Source: PALSA-1003 sp963741315 (GTDB lineage Bacteria > Pseudomonadota > Gammaproteobacteria > Burkholderiales > Casimicrobiaceae). From it: a DNA stretch of 64,000 nt. The first letter of the stretch is position 1. Each line of letters opens with the position of its first letter. Under the pieces are notes generated by a model that was not told where the DNA came from, ran no database searches, and was given only the letters and a program-made list of their open reading frames with translations. Below are positions 35,398 to 45,068 of the stretch, piece after piece. The DNA lies in NCBI GenBank assembly GCA_963741315.1, contig CAVUHK010000005.1, positions 62,001 through 126,000 on the forward strand, read 5' to 3'. The translations under genes and the position numbers were made by a program.

Positions 35398-36993
35398 ATG
35401 CCCAGAATTGTAATTTTTACAGGTGACATGTCGTTCGCTGTCTGCAAGGGGATCGTCGAACTGGATCGTCATATTGCAGATGTGAAATGGCTGATTGTTC
35501 GGCATTCGCCTCCCCGAACGATTCCCAAACTCATTCGCAATCAACTGCGAAACCTGCGACGCAATGGCTGGCGCTGGCTTGTCTATCAGGGTTCGGAGGT
35601 TCTTGCTCGTCTGTGGTCGGGGCTGGCGGGAAGCGACGCGGTCGTCGATCCAGCGAGTCCGGGTTCTGACTACCTGCTCGAGCGAGTCCTGGCCCGACCG
35701 AACGTCGAGTGGATTTCGACTCCGGATCTGCACAATGCTGAAACGCTTGCCAGTGTCCGTGCCTTCGCGCCCGATGTCGGGATATCGCTGGCAACGCCGA
35801 TACTCAAGGAGGCGCTGTTCGGGATTCCGCGTCTCGGCACGCTCAATCTACACAAGGGCAAACTACCTGATTACCGGGGCATGCCGCCCGCATTCTGGGA
35901 ATTGTGGAACAACGAGACGCAGATTGGCTGCACCGTTCATTACATCAACGCAGGGCTGGACAAGGGCGATATCGTCAGACAGACGGCCATACCGAGGCAG
36001 CGCTTTTCCACCCTCAAAGGCCTGCAGTTCACACTCGATGAAGTCGGTGTCGACTTGACCGTTGAGGCGGTAAGGGCTGTGCTTGCTGACGACGCCAAGT
36101 CGCAGCCGCAGCCCGCCGGAGGCCACACCTACACCAAGCCTACGCTCGATCAGATCGGGGTATTGCGCCGGCGGTTGGCTGACGCGCTGCCCGGACCGAG
36201 TGCTCCGGCGCGAACACTCGCCAAGAACGCATATCTTTTCGCACTGCTGCTTGCAGGCCGCATCTGGCTCCGGTTGTTCTCCAAAACGCCGACGGTCACC
36301 GTCGTTCTGTACCACCGCGTCAGCGACGAATTTCGCGATTCGCTGACTACGGGTGTCGAGCAATTCGACCGTCAGATGACGCTGATCAGCCGGTATTGCC
36401 ATCCACTGACGATCGAGCAGGTCATCAACGGACAATTGCCGCTACACACCTCCAAACCGCTGGTTTGCGTAACCTTCGACGACGGCTACAAGGATAACTA
36501 CTCAAACGCGGTTCCGTTGTTACTGCGTCATCGAATACCGGCGGCGTTCTTTGTCAGCACCGGCTTCATTGGCACCGAGCGGGCATTTCCGCACGACATG
36601 GGCAAGCGCAGTGAGCGCATCGCGAACATGAGCTGGGATGATCTAAGAACAATGAAAGCGAGCGGCTTTTCCATCGGTTCGCACACGGTAAGCCACATCG
36701 ACTGCGCCAGCGCACCCGCAGACGACGTCCAGCGTGAATTGCGCGACTCGCTTCAGCAACTGCGCGCAGAGCTCTCGTTACACGATCTGATACTCGCCTA
36801 TCCATTCGGCGGCAGACAGCACATGACTCCCGAGCGGTTGGAATTGGTAAAACGCGCGGGATATGTCGGCTGCTTGTCGGCGTATGGCGGTTTCAATCGC
36901 GACGCCGTGGATCGATACAATGTGCTTCGCTGCGGGATCAATTGGGGATTTTCCGACCTGGCGTTCCGCTGCCGCATTGCCGGCCTGCGTTGA
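35398..36993 (+). CDS. Fusion of sugar N-formyltransferase and NodB-type deacetylase
   Basis: Protein of 531 residues with two enzymes. Residues about 85-225 form a formyltransferase domain with the catalytic triad Asn150, His152 (LNLHKGKLPDYRGMP) and Asp188 (AGLDKGDIV), as in methionyl-tRNA and sugar formyltransferases that use N10-formyl-tetrahydrofolate. Residues about 300-500 are a NodB (CE4) domain: VVLYHRVSD, VTFDDGYKDNY (Asp361, Asp362) and the zinc site SHTVSH (His429, His433). Between them is a hydrophobic stretch (AYLFALLLAGRIWLRLF, about 278-294) that may touch the membrane. There is no signal peptide. Inference: it swaps N-acetyl for N-formyl on an amino sugar, or formylates and deformylates in an ArnA/ArnD-like cycle. 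Confidence 0.88.
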   Translation: MPRIVIFTGDMSFAVCKGIVELDRHIADVKWLIVRHSPPRTIPKLIRNQLRNLRRNGWRWLVYQGSEVLARLWSGLAGSDAVVDPASPGSDYLLERVLARPNVEWISTPDLHNAETLASVRAFAPDVGISLATPILKEALFGIPRLGTLNLHKGKLPDYRGMPPAFWELWNNETQIGCTVHYINAGLDKGDIVRQTAIPRQRFSTLKGLQFTLDEVGVDLTVEAVRAVLADDAKSQPQPAGGHTYTKPTLDQIGVLRRRLADALPGPSAPARTLAKNAYLFALLLAGRIWLRLFSKTPTVTVVLYHRVSDEFRDSLTTGVEQFDRQMTLISRYCHPLTIEQVINGQLPLHTSKPLVCVTFDDGYKDNYSNAVPLLLRHRIPAAFFVSTGFIGTERAFPHDMGKRSERIANMSWDDLRTMKASGFSIGSHTVSHIDCASAPADDVQRELRDSLQQLRAELSLHDLILAYPFGGRQHMTPERLELVKRAGYVGCLSAYGGFNRDAVDRYNVLRCGINWGFSDLAFRCRIAGLR

Positions 36994-36994
36994 C

Positions 36995-38156
36995 ATGTCC
37001 AGTCCGCCGCTGATTGCGCATGTCATTCACCATCTCGTGATGGGTGGAATGGAAAATGGCTTGGTCAATCTCCTCAATCGAATCCCATCCTCGCGTTACC
37101 GGCAGTGCGTGATTTGCGCCGAGGATTTCTCCAACTTTCGCGACCGCATAACATCGCGGGACGTTGAGGTATTCGCGCTGCACAAGTCGGGGCTTACCAG
37201 AATCGGGCTCTATCGCGCAATGCTGAAGCTGTTCCGGCAACTGCGCCCGACAATAGTGCACAGCCGCAACCTCTCGGGTCTTGACGCGCTCCCTGCGGCA
37301 TGGATCGCTGGCGTGCCGATCCGCATTCACGGTGAACACGGCTGGGACGTAACTGACCTCGAAGGTACGCGACTGAGGCCGCGATTGTTGCGCCGTGCTC
37401 ATAGTCCGATGGTGCATCGATACATCGCGGTGTCGCAGGATCTGCAACGTTACCTGGTCCGCAATATAGGGATATCTCCTGCGCGAATCACTCAGATTTA
37501 CAACGGAGTCGATATCGCTCGATTCGCCCCAGCCGGGACCCAATCCGCTGACCTGCTGCCGCCGCACTTCCGCGGACCCGAAAAAGTCGTTATCGGAGCA
37601 GTAGGCCGCCTGCAATCGGTCAAGGATCCGTTGACACTGGTGCGCGGTGTCGCCGAACTGCTGCGGCGTGAACCAGCCTTGCGTTATGTTGTTCGACTCA
37701 CAATCATCGGCGATGGTCCGCTGCGCGACGCTTTGCGCAAGTGTGTGGCGGACGAAGGGATCGCCGATTTGACCTGGCTGCCCGGTGCCCGCAACGATGT
37801 CGCCGAAATCTATCGATGCCTCGACATATTCGTCTTGCCTTCGCTGCGTGAAGGAGTTTCCAACACCTTGCTCGAAGCGATGGCCAGCGGACTGCCGGTG
37901 ATCGCCACAGCCGTAGGCGGCAACCCGGAATTGGTTGTGGACAACGTAAGCGGCTTCCTGATTGAGCCTTCCAGCCCGCACGCCGTGGCTGCTGAAGTTG
38001 CAGAAATATGTTGCCGACGCCGGACTCAGGTCACGGCATGGCAATGCGAGCCGCGAGTGCGCTGTCAACCGGTTCGCCCTTGAAACGATGGTAGATTCGC
38101 ACATTCGACTCTATGATTCACTGTGCAGCCAGCGGCTACACGGTCGCGGCGCATGA
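36995..38156 (+). CDS. XrtA/PEP-CTERM glycosyltransferase (TIGR03088), frameshift near the end
   Basis: GT4 enzyme with retaining GT-B fold. The N-terminus LIAHVIHHLVMGGMENGLVNLLN, then TIVHSRNLSGLDA, IRIHGEHGWDVTDLEG and ITQIYNGVD, match the TIGR03088 family closely. The nucleotide-sugar site is LPSLREGVSNTLLEAMASGLP. Near 37985-37995 the frame fails; the true C-terminus (LQKYVADAGLRSRHG ... DSHIRLYDSL) is one base out and ends at 38156. As written the protein stops at 38083 with an odd Arg/Cys-rich tail. The ATG at 36995 follows the upstream stop by one base. Confidence 0.88.
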
Positions 38157-38200
38157 TCGTATTGCATGCGCGCCTCGAACTTACCTAGGACTGCCTCGGC

Positions 38201-38908
38201 ATGACCGAACTTACCGAACGACTCAAGGAGAGGTATTTTGGCTCTGACGAGCACCCCTACCGCACCTTCGAGCGCAAAGTAGAGGAGTTCCTGCAGCCGG
38301 AGCACACGCTGCTGGATGCAGGTTGCGGTTGGACGGCCCCGGTGCTCGCAAAATATCGAGGCAAGGCACGGCGCTTGATCGGTGTGGACCTGGTCGACTT
38401 TCCGGCGCCCGTGGATGGGATCGAATTGCTGAACACCGACCTTGCCAAGATACCGATCGACGCCGGCAGTGTGGACATCGTCATGTGTCGCAGCGTAATG
38501 GAACACGTCGTCGATCCGCCCGCCGTTTATGGAGAAATCAATCGCGTACTCAAGCCTGGCGGCCGCTTCATTTTTCTTACCGGTAACTTTTGGGACTACG
38601 CTGCCCTGATCGCGACCGCCGTCCCCAACAGGTTTCATCCTGCGATCGTGGCGAAGACTCAAGGACGAGCAGAACTCGATGTTTTTCCGACCGCGTACAA
38701 AACCAACACCTACGCTGCGGTGAAGCGGTGGGCGGACGGCGCGGGATTCGAGATCGAATCGTTCGAGTACCTCGGCCAATATCCGACGTACTTCATGTTC
38801 AATGGCTTCCTGTTTCTCATCGCCACCGCATACGAGAAATTGCTCAGGCAATTCGACTCGTTGCGCTTCCTTCGCGGCTGGATTTTTGTTGTCCTGCGCA
38901 AGCGGTGA
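38201..38908 (+). CDS. Class I SAM-dependent methyltransferase
   Basis: Methyltransferase of 235 residues. Motif I is LLDAGCGWTAPVL, followed by IGVDLVDFP and the post-motif VMCRSVMEHVVDPPAVYGEINRVLKPGGRF. The C-terminal 60 residues are rich in Phe and Tyr with FMFNGFLFLIATAYEKLL, which may lie on the membrane, as seen in methyltransferases acting on lipid-linked sugars. The acceptor is unknown. It follows the TIGR03088 glycosyltransferase by 44 bases. Confidence 0.87.
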   Translation: MTELTERLKERYFGSDEHPYRTFERKVEEFLQPEHTLLDAGCGWTAPVLAKYRGKARRLIGVDLVDFPAPVDGIELLNTDLAKIPIDAGSVDIVMCRSVMEHVVDPPAVYGEINRVLKPGGRFIFLTGNFWDYAALIATAVPNRFHPAIVAKTQGRAELDVFPTAYKTNTYAAVKRWADGAGFEIESFEYLGQYPTYFMFNGFLFLIATAYEKLLRQFDSLRFLRGWIFVVLRKR

Positions 38909-38939
38909 ATGTGTCATACCCGCGCGCAGCGTCGACCGC

Positions 38940-40436
38940 ATGACTGCCTTGCGCTGGCTGCACGCGTTTGGGCTATGGGCGTTGGCTTTCGCCGCTCCTG
39001 TCAGCGGAGCCGAACCTCTCGCCACACTCTACGATGGGGCCGATGGCGCCACCTGCCAATACTTCAATTACGGTGCGCGTATTCCTTGGGTGCACAAGCG
39101 CGGCGACTGGGCAGACATCAATGGGCGGTCCCAGGGTGAAACGCCGTTCGCCCGGACGGTGATCGAAGACACGCACAAGATCCGCGCAATCGAATGGGAT
39201 GTCACCGGGCTGGTGCAGGCGTGGTCGGGTGGTGAAGTTGTCAACAGTGGCCTGCTACTCGACTCCGTCAAAGGGACTTATTCCGGCACGATCCTGTTTT
39301 TCAGCCGCGAGGCGGCCACAGCGGCTCAGCGCCCGCGAATCGTGCTTACGCTCGCGGCGCCCACCGAGACGAAAGCGATCATCGCTGTCGCCGACACTAC
39401 TCTCGATTGCTCGACGGTCATGTCGCTCGGCGCGAAGGGCGAGCTTTTCGTGGGCGGCGAGACGCGATCGGTGTTGCAGTTCGATCTCACGTCGCTCCAG
39501 GGACGACCAGTGACGCGTGCCTTATTGCAACTGACCACGACGGCCGAGCAGTTCGGGGCCGCGACGGTGGGCGTGTTCAGGGTCGATGCGCCGATTCGGA
39601 AGGTACCTGCGGCGAAACAGGCGGGCATCGCTGCCAACTATCCACGGGACGAAGGTATCGAGAAGGATCCGGACGTGATCCTGGCGAGCGGATTCGAGGC
39701 ACCGCTGTGGCGCTCCGACTGGAGCTACGTCAGCATCACCAGTCACGTCGAACGTCTGGACCGCGATGACGATCGTCGATTCGAGCCCTTCATCGGCCAC
39801 GCGTTGCGGGTGGCCATTCGTCGCGGCGACAATCTCGGGCTCGACATGGGCTTCAATTTCAAGGAAAAGCTCGGCTCCGAGCCGGAAGAGATGTATTTTC
39901 GCTATTACCTGCGTTTTGCCGACGACTGGATACCCACGGTCGATGGCGGCAAACTTCCGGGCTTCGCAGCGACCTACGGCCGTGCCGGATGGGGCGGACG
40001 CAGATCCAATGGCAGCGAGGGATGGTCGATGCGGGGCCTGTTTCACAAAGCGATGTCAGAAGGCAATCCCCTGTACGGCCGTACCGCGGTGGGCAGCTAT
40101 GCGTATCACGCCGAAACCGATGATTTCTGGGGCGACGAATGGAACTGGACCAACAACGGTGTCGGTGTCCTCGAGCGCAACCGTTGGTATTGCATCGAGC
40201 AATACGTCAAAGTGAACACACCGGGAGTGAAGGACGGCATCGTCCGGGCGTGGATCGATGGCAAGCTGGCGTTCGACAAGACCGATGTCCATGTTCGAGA
40301 TGTAGCGTCAATCAAGATTGAAAAACTGTGGATGAACGTCTACCACGGGGGTACCGCCACGGCGGTGCAGGATCTGCACCTGTATCTCGACAATATCGTG
40401 ATTGCGCGGAGACAGATTGGTTGCACCTCACGTTGA
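38940..40436 (+). CDS. Exported polysaccharide lyase-like protein (DNRLRE + PL14-like)
   Basis: Exported protein of 498 residues. A signal peptide (LHAFGLWALAFAAPVSGAEP) is followed by a DNRLRE-like beta domain (about 20-200: ATLYDGADGATCQYFN, VADTTLDCSTVM, LQFDLTSLQGRPVTRALLQL). The second half, from SGFEAPLWRSDW, resembles polysaccharide lyase family 14: EEMYFRYYLRFADDW, KLPGFAATYGRAGWGG, EGWSMRG, NRWYCIEQYVKVNTPGVKDGIVRAWIDGKL. It probably trims or releases the locus polysaccharide outside the cell. The family match is by pattern; catalytic residues were not assigned. Confidence 0.72.
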   Translation: MTALRWLHAFGLWALAFAAPVSGAEPLATLYDGADGATCQYFNYGARIPWVHKRGDWADINGRSQGETPFARTVIEDTHKIRAIEWDVTGLVQAWSGGEVVNSGLLLDSVKGTYSGTILFFSREAATAAQRPRIVLTLAAPTETKAIIAVADTTLDCSTVMSLGAKGELFVGGETRSVLQFDLTSLQGRPVTRALLQLTTTAEQFGAATVGVFRVDAPIRKVPAAKQAGIAANYPRDEGIEKDPDVILASGFEAPLWRSDWSYVSITSHVERLDRDDDRRFEPFIGHALRVAIRRGDNLGLDMGFNFKEKLGSEPEEMYFRYYLRFADDWIPTVDGGKLPGFAATYGRAGWGGRRSNGSEGWSMRGLFHKAMSEGNPLYGRTAVGSYAYHAETDDFWGDEWNWTNNGVGVLERNRWYCIEQYVKVNTPGVKDGIVRAWIDGKLAFDKTDVHVRDVASIKIEKLWMNVYHGGTATAVQDLHLYLDNIVIARRQIGCTSR

Positions 40437-40449
40437 CGCCTGCGGTCGC

Positions 40450-40788
40450 CTAGCGCTTGACCCGCGCCCGCCAGCACAGGATTGCGCTGCGCAGGAGCAG
40501 CATCACCACCAGCGCGCCCAGGGCGACGAATGCCGGCCTGCTCGCGATCGACCATTGCTCGTAGAGGAAGCGATGAAATTCAGCCTTGTCCATCCGCCCG
40601 CTCAGATATTCGATGACACCGGCACCAAGGTCGTCGAACAGCACGCGGGCAACATAGACACCTGGCAGCAGGGCAAGAAGCTTGGCCCAGCGCTTGAAGA
40701 TGAACAGCGCCGCGAACTGAACGACGACGAATGCGGGAAGCGATCCGGCGATGCCGGCGAAATAGACGAATGCTGCAATTCGATCCAC
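40450..40788 (-). CDS. Small two-helix membrane protein
   Basis: Protein of 112 residues from a GTG at 40788, where a long low-quality N-terminal extension is dropped. Three hydrophobic stretches are visible: IAAFVYFAGIAGSLPAFVVVQFAALFI, LLALLPGVYVARVLF and FVALGALVVMLLLRSAILCW. The last residues are basic (RARVKR). Not recognised. It is convergent with the lyase gene and divergent from the next one. Confidence 0.6.
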   Translation of the reverse strand: MDRIAAFVYFAGIAGSLPAFVVVQFAALFIFKRWAKLLALLPGVYVARVLFDDLGAGVIEYLSGRMDKAEFHRFLYEQWSIASRPAFVALGALVVMLLLRSAILCWRARVKR

Positions 40789-40866
40789 GGGGCGACACCC
40801 GGAAATTGGTGGTCCAGCGGCTTGAGGGCCACCGGCGAACTTTGTCGTTATACACGTGCTGCATTC

Positions 40867-41910
40867 ATGCGAACCGCGATGCTGCTGGCGGTTGCCTGTA
40901 TTGCACATCTTGCGCATGACAACACTCACGGCGCGTTTGCGGCCGTAGCCGTCGCCACAGACAGCGATTTGCAATTGGTGGCGACCACAGCTCTCGGCAG
41001 ACCTCAGGCAGGTGGCCAATGGCGGCGAATTGATGTCGGTCGCACCGGCGCGGGTGGATGGTACTTCTCAAATGCGACGGTACTAAGCACGACCGGTCAG
41101 ATCTGGCACGCATGGGGAAACCGCACGTATCTTTTTGATCCCATCCGCAACACCTGGCGCGAAGCCGCCGGCAGCATCGGCAATCGGGAAAATTTCGGCG
41201 CCGCCCATGATTCGACGAACGGGGTCGTCTGGATTGGCCCGGGAGCCCCGGTTTCACCGGGACAAGATGGATTGCTCAAGTACGACCTTGCATCGGGCAC
41301 CTATACGCTCATTGGTCGCGGTAGCTCGGCCGACGCTGTCATCGCGTGGCACAAGGACACCTTGTATGCGTTCGGCGGCTGGGAATTATCTGACGGTGCA
41401 CAGGATCTTCTTAGCCGGCCCACGTCGCCGATCGGCGCGTGGCGCAACAAGAATGCGTCTGGAACCGTCCCATCGTTGCGCCAGGAGCCCTCGCGGCTGA
41501 CCTCGCTGCGGGGCGGTATCGACTCGCGCAGCGGCAAGCTTTGGGTTATCGGTGACGATCAGGAAATGTATGTCTGGGATCCATTGCAGAACCGCTGGAG
41601 CCTGATCGCGACGACTGGAGGCAAGCCTGCGGGGCATTCGGTATTTGCATTAGACGAGGCGAAGAATCTCGTTGTTGGCTGGGCTGGATACGACCAGACG
41701 GTCGTGCCAGGAACGACGCTAATCGCCAAGACTTGGGTGCTGGACCTGGGAACGCTAGTGTGGCGCGAAGGACCGAGCGGGAAAAGTGGCCCGCCGGCCG
41801 CAGTGATGGTGCTTTACATACCGCTTTATGACGCAGTCAAACGGCGCGTGCTGCTCCTGGTGTCGCAGGGCGATCACACCGAGGTCTGGGAGTTCGATCC
41901 TAGCGTCTAA
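40867..41910 (+). CDS. Exported beta-propeller (Kelch-like) protein
   Basis: Protein of 347 residues with a signal peptide (TAMLLAVACIAHLAHDNTHGAFA). The rest is a set of repeats of about 50 residues with beta-propeller character: IWHAWGNRTYLFDPIRNTW, LYAFGGWELSD, KLWVIGDDQEMYVWDPLQNRW, TWVLDLGTLVWREG, VLLLVSQGDHTEVWEFD. Such proteins bind glycans or other proteins outside the cell. It sits just after the lyase, so it may help handle the exported polysaccharide. Confidence 0.72.
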   Translation: MRTAMLLAVACIAHLAHDNTHGAFAAVAVATDSDLQLVATTALGRPQAGGQWRRIDVGRTGAGGWYFSNATVLSTTGQIWHAWGNRTYLFDPIRNTWREAAGSIGNRENFGAAHDSTNGVVWIGPGAPVSPGQDGLLKYDLASGTYTLIGRGSSADAVIAWHKDTLYAFGGWELSDGAQDLLSRPTSPIGAWRNKNASGTVPSLRQEPSRLTSLRGGIDSRSGKLWVIGDDQEMYVWDPLQNRWSLIATTGGKPAGHSVFALDEAKNLVVGWAGYDQTVVPGTTLIAKTWVLDLGTLVWREGPSGKSGPPAAVMVLYIPLYDAVKRRVLLLVSQGDHTEVWEFDPSV

Positions 41911-42046
41911 TCAGCAAAACGGCCGCTTGCTCCGCCGATGAGCTTAACGCTGATTGCAAGGTTCTGGGATCGACAAAACCCTGCATCCTGCTTACGATTC
42001 CCGATGCAGGCAATAACCTTGAGTCCCCGATCCGGAGCCAGTGAAA

Positions 42047-42901
42047 ATGAGCATAGTTCGCAAGTCAGCGCGCGTGGGACGGAAGTTGCTGAACTCCATA
42101 AATGCGGTGACCGCCTTCCGTTCGGCACGCAGCCAGCTCCTGCTAGACAAGTCGGTTACTACGGCCGAGCAAGGAATGCTTCGCAACGTTTCGCTTCGAG
42201 TCCATCGCAGCGATGGAATGTATGATCCATATGATCCACTCGACGCGCGGAGTTATCTCTCGATCGGCTTGTCCGGGATCCGCTGCATCGACCACGCGCT
42301 CAACGAGGTGGGTGCCGGGGGCGCGGTACGGTCTGTTCTTGATTTTCCTTGTGGTCATGGGCGAGTGCTCAGATTCCTGAGGGCACGATTCCCCAATGCA
42401 TCGATCACCGCCGCGGAGATCGACACGGAAGCATTGGAGTTCTGCAGGCGTGCATTCTCCGTCGATGCCATTGAATCGAACGTGGACTTTAGCAAGGTTT
42501 CATTGCCCGGCAAGTTTGACCTGATCTGGTGCGGCTCATTGGTGACTCATACCAATGAGAAGCTAACGGGTGATTTGCTGAAATTCTTCCATGACCATCT
42601 TGCTCCCGGTGGCACATGCGTGTTTTCGATGCATGGGCAATATGTACTCGAGTCGATACAAAACGGAACGCAAACCTACGGCCTGAAACAGTCTGGCATA
42701 CAGATTTTGAAGTCTCAGTTTCGCGACACGGGATACGGATACGCCGATTATGCCGACCAGCGCGGTTATGGCATTTCAGTGGCGACCCATCAGCGCATGG
42801 AGGAGATTGCTCGCGGCGCTGGAGTTTGGAGGGGAACCTCCTTCGTCGAACGAGGATGGGATGACCACCATGATGTCTATGGCTTTACGTTACCTTCTTA
42901 G
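42047..42901 (+). CDS. Class I SAM-dependent methyltransferase
   Basis: Methyltransferase of 284 residues. Motif I is VLDFPCGHGRVLRFLRARFP with Phe-Pro-Cys in place of the usual Val-Gly-Cys, followed by AAEIDTEALEF. The motif IV region reads FDLIWCGSLVTHTNEKLTGDLLKFFHDHLAPGG in short parts. The ATG at 42047 is taken; a GTG at 42041 is as likely because GGAG lies at 42033-42036. The region around it is more AT-rich than the left half of the window. Confidence 0.82.
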   Translation: MSIVRKSARVGRKLLNSINAVTAFRSARSQLLLDKSVTTAEQGMLRNVSLRVHRSDGMYDPYDPLDARSYLSIGLSGIRCIDHALNEVGAGGAVRSVLDFPCGHGRVLRFLRARFPNASITAAEIDTEALEFCRRAFSVDAIESNVDFSKVSLPGKFDLIWCGSLVTHTNEKLTGDLLKFFHDHLAPGGTCVFSMHGQYVLESIQNGTQTYGLKQSGIQILKSQFRDTGYGYADYADQRGYGISVATHQRMEEIARGAGVWRGTSFVERGWDDHHDVYGFTLPS

Positions 42902-43063
42902 CGCTTCCAATTTCGTAGTTCGCACAAACTTGCTCTGGCTATGCACAGCTAGTTCATTGTCGCTGGCCTCGGCCGTTCCTGCAAATGGGGCTAAGTCACT
43001 CGCTTCGGCCAGGACCTCGTCCCCGATAGCGAGAACGCAGCTTAACTTTGTATTGAGTCCATG

Positions 43064-43591
43064 TTAAATCGTTTGCGCAGGGTCTAATGGAACGGTCGCA
43101 CTGCGACTCCAGCGGGTGGCATCGCTGGCCGATTCGCCGCGCAGTAGATTAGCCGAGAGCGCAAATGCGGGTGGCGAGCACCAGCCGACATCGAGGATGC
43201 GCTCAGATGCGTTTTGCAACCGGGCTTCGACCAGATATGGGCCGAACTCCTCAAAATCGGTGGGTATTGTCAGCTGCGCACGAAATGCGGACTCCAGCGC
43301 GGAACCTGGTCGGATGGCTGCGCTACGGCAATACCAGCGCCTTACCGCATTCCTGATACCCGCACCGTGAGGCGGCTTATCACGCGCGCTGCGAGTAGTA
43401 GTCTGGCGGATAGTGGCGCGCCTAGGTCAGCCGGTAATTCCGCGATCTGCAAGCAACCGCAAGCATTGCAAAGAACGTAGTCAAACGGCTCCCGGCTTCC
43501 ATACATCATCGCGCGCGCGGTACACGGGAAGGATGCCACTGGACCGGCAAATGCGGCATTCGAAAGAAGTACTGGTGATGGGCGTTGGCAT
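43064..43591 (-). pseudogene. Truncated, frameshifted methyltransferase remnant
   Basis: Minus-strand remnant of a SAM methyltransferase with an N-terminal cysteine (zinc-ribbon) domain. Reading in order gives FECRICRSSGILPVYRAR, then one base out MMYGSREPFDYVLCNACGCLQIAELPADLG, then out again RHYPPDYYSQ, then out again ARDKPPHGAG ... RRWYCRSAAIRPGSALE ... RILDVG (motif I). Each step needs removal of one base, near 43528, 43423 and 43395. The normal protein of about 300 residues would continue well past motif I, but here the frame ends at 43064 soon after it. So it is cut short as well as shifted. Confidence 0.6.
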
Positions 43592-43687
43592 GGAGTACGG
43601 GGCAGCGCGGACCCACAGGTCCGGGCTGCGCACGAAACCGGGCGAAGTCCAATTAGGCTCCAAGGCGTCTACCAAACCCCGGGCGAA

Positions 43688-44686
43688 TCATGCTGTCCAA
43701 AGAACGGCGCCACCTTTGCTCTTCTGATCAATAGGTAACCAATGAGGGCCAATTCTCAGACAAGTCGCGCGGTGCCTTGTGATCCGAGGAAGCTCTGTAA
43801 CGACTTTTGCCGTTGCGGCGAAGCAAGCTAATCCGCCCACCCAATCAAAGTCATTGCAAAAGTCATTAAGCCCATCAAACAGCCGAGAGACGATTGCATG
43901 CCAGACGTTGTTTGGCAGTTTCCCAAACGGGCTCTTAATCTCATACACCAGTCTCGCCCGAACACGCGATACTCGTCGTGCCAATTTTCGAGAATTGGAC
44001 ACGCTCGTGACAGCTCCGTGAAATCCACGATAGTGATAAAACTTTGCGTGTGGCACGATCGCAATCCCAAAGCCATGGTGTTGAGCCCTACGACACAAAT
44101 CATCATCCTCTGCGTACATAAAAAAAAGAGGGTCAAAGCCACCTACCGTCACTAGACAATTTCGTGACAGTAGCCATGCGGCGGCTGGTGCTGCTGTTAC
44201 CTTGTAGCAGTTGCCAACATGGCCATAGAAGGCGTCATAGACTAATTCTGGAGCGTATGGCGCTAGATAGCCTCTCAAGAAGATATCGTCGAGCGCCCTG
44301 CCCGTGCCGTCTAGTTGCATAGGGCACAAAATGCCCAATTCTGGATGTTCGTGCGCTTCGAAGAGTAATTTCGTCACAGCATCCGGTGCCATATGTGCAT
44401 CCTGATTGAGCAGAAATACATACTCGGCGTCGGCGTCGAGTGCCTTCGCAATACCGATGTTGTTTGCGCGGCCGAAGCCGAGGTTTTCGCCAGTTTCAAT
44501 CAAAGTTACATTACTGGTATTTCGCGCGATGGATACGGTTTGGTCAGTTGATGAATTGTCCACGACGAAAATTTTCGATAGCGGCGTCATGCTGCCGTTT
44601 AGCGACTCTAGGCATTCCTTTAACCATGGCGCGGCGTTGTAGGTGACTACAACTGCGGCGATATTTGAAACAGAAGTGGATGCCAT
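43688..44686 (-). CDS. GT2 glycosyltransferase (rhamnosyltransferase-like)
   Basis: Protein of 332 residues with a GT-A fold: VVVTYNAAPWLKECLESL at the start, VVDNSSTDQT, LGFGRANNIGIAKAL, VFLLNQDAHMAPDAV with the metal-binding region NQD, and MYAEDDDLCRRAQHHG near residue 205. No signal peptide. The gene and its flanks are noticeably more AT-rich than the rest of the locus, which suggests a separate origin. The donor sugar is not known. Confidence 0.88.
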   Translation of the reverse strand: MASTSVSNIAAVVVTYNAAPWLKECLESLNGSMTPLSKIFVVDNSSTDQTVSIARNTSNVTLIETGENLGFGRANNIGIAKALDADAEYVFLLNQDAHMAPDAVTKLLFEAHEHPELGILCPMQLDGTGRALDDIFLRGYLAPYAPELVYDAFYGHVGNCYKVTAAPAAAWLLSRNCLVTVGGFDPLFFMYAEDDDLCRRAQHHGFGIAIVPHAKFYHYRGFHGAVTSVSNSRKLARRVSRVRARLVYEIKSPFGKLPNNVWHAIVSRLFDGLNDFCNDFDWVGGLACFAATAKVVTELPRITRHRATCLRIGPHWLPIDQKSKGGAVLWTA

Positions 44687-45068
44687 TTTCTTTACATACT
44701 GTGATCAATATTTTGTCGCTCACAATTAAAAGTTTCAACATCTTTCTACAATACCAATACCACAAATTGCACAAGCAGGTACCCTAGATGACGTGACGCA
44801 ATTCAACAGCGTCCCCTGAGGCGCAGCCAACGTCGGCCAGTCCGCGGCTGACATGCTATCCGGTTGCCGACATACGTGGGCTTGGGGGGTGCCAATTCGG
44901 CGCGACTTCGGCTACGACAGCCATACCCTACGCCACATAAGCTGCGGTCGAAAAGAAAATGCATTTTGATTGCGATTCACAAGAATGCGAAATCCCGAAT
45001 CTGCAGTCGAAGAGAACGACGGCAAGCCACCAAGGGTGCGGTCTTTTCGCCCCCCTGCCCACCGCACG
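44687..45068. other. AT-rich intergenic stretch
   Basis: About 380 bases between two leftward glycosyltransferase genes. No convincing coding frame, hairpin terminator or repeat was seen. It probably holds the promoter of the GT2 gene at 43688-44686. Confidence 0.5.
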
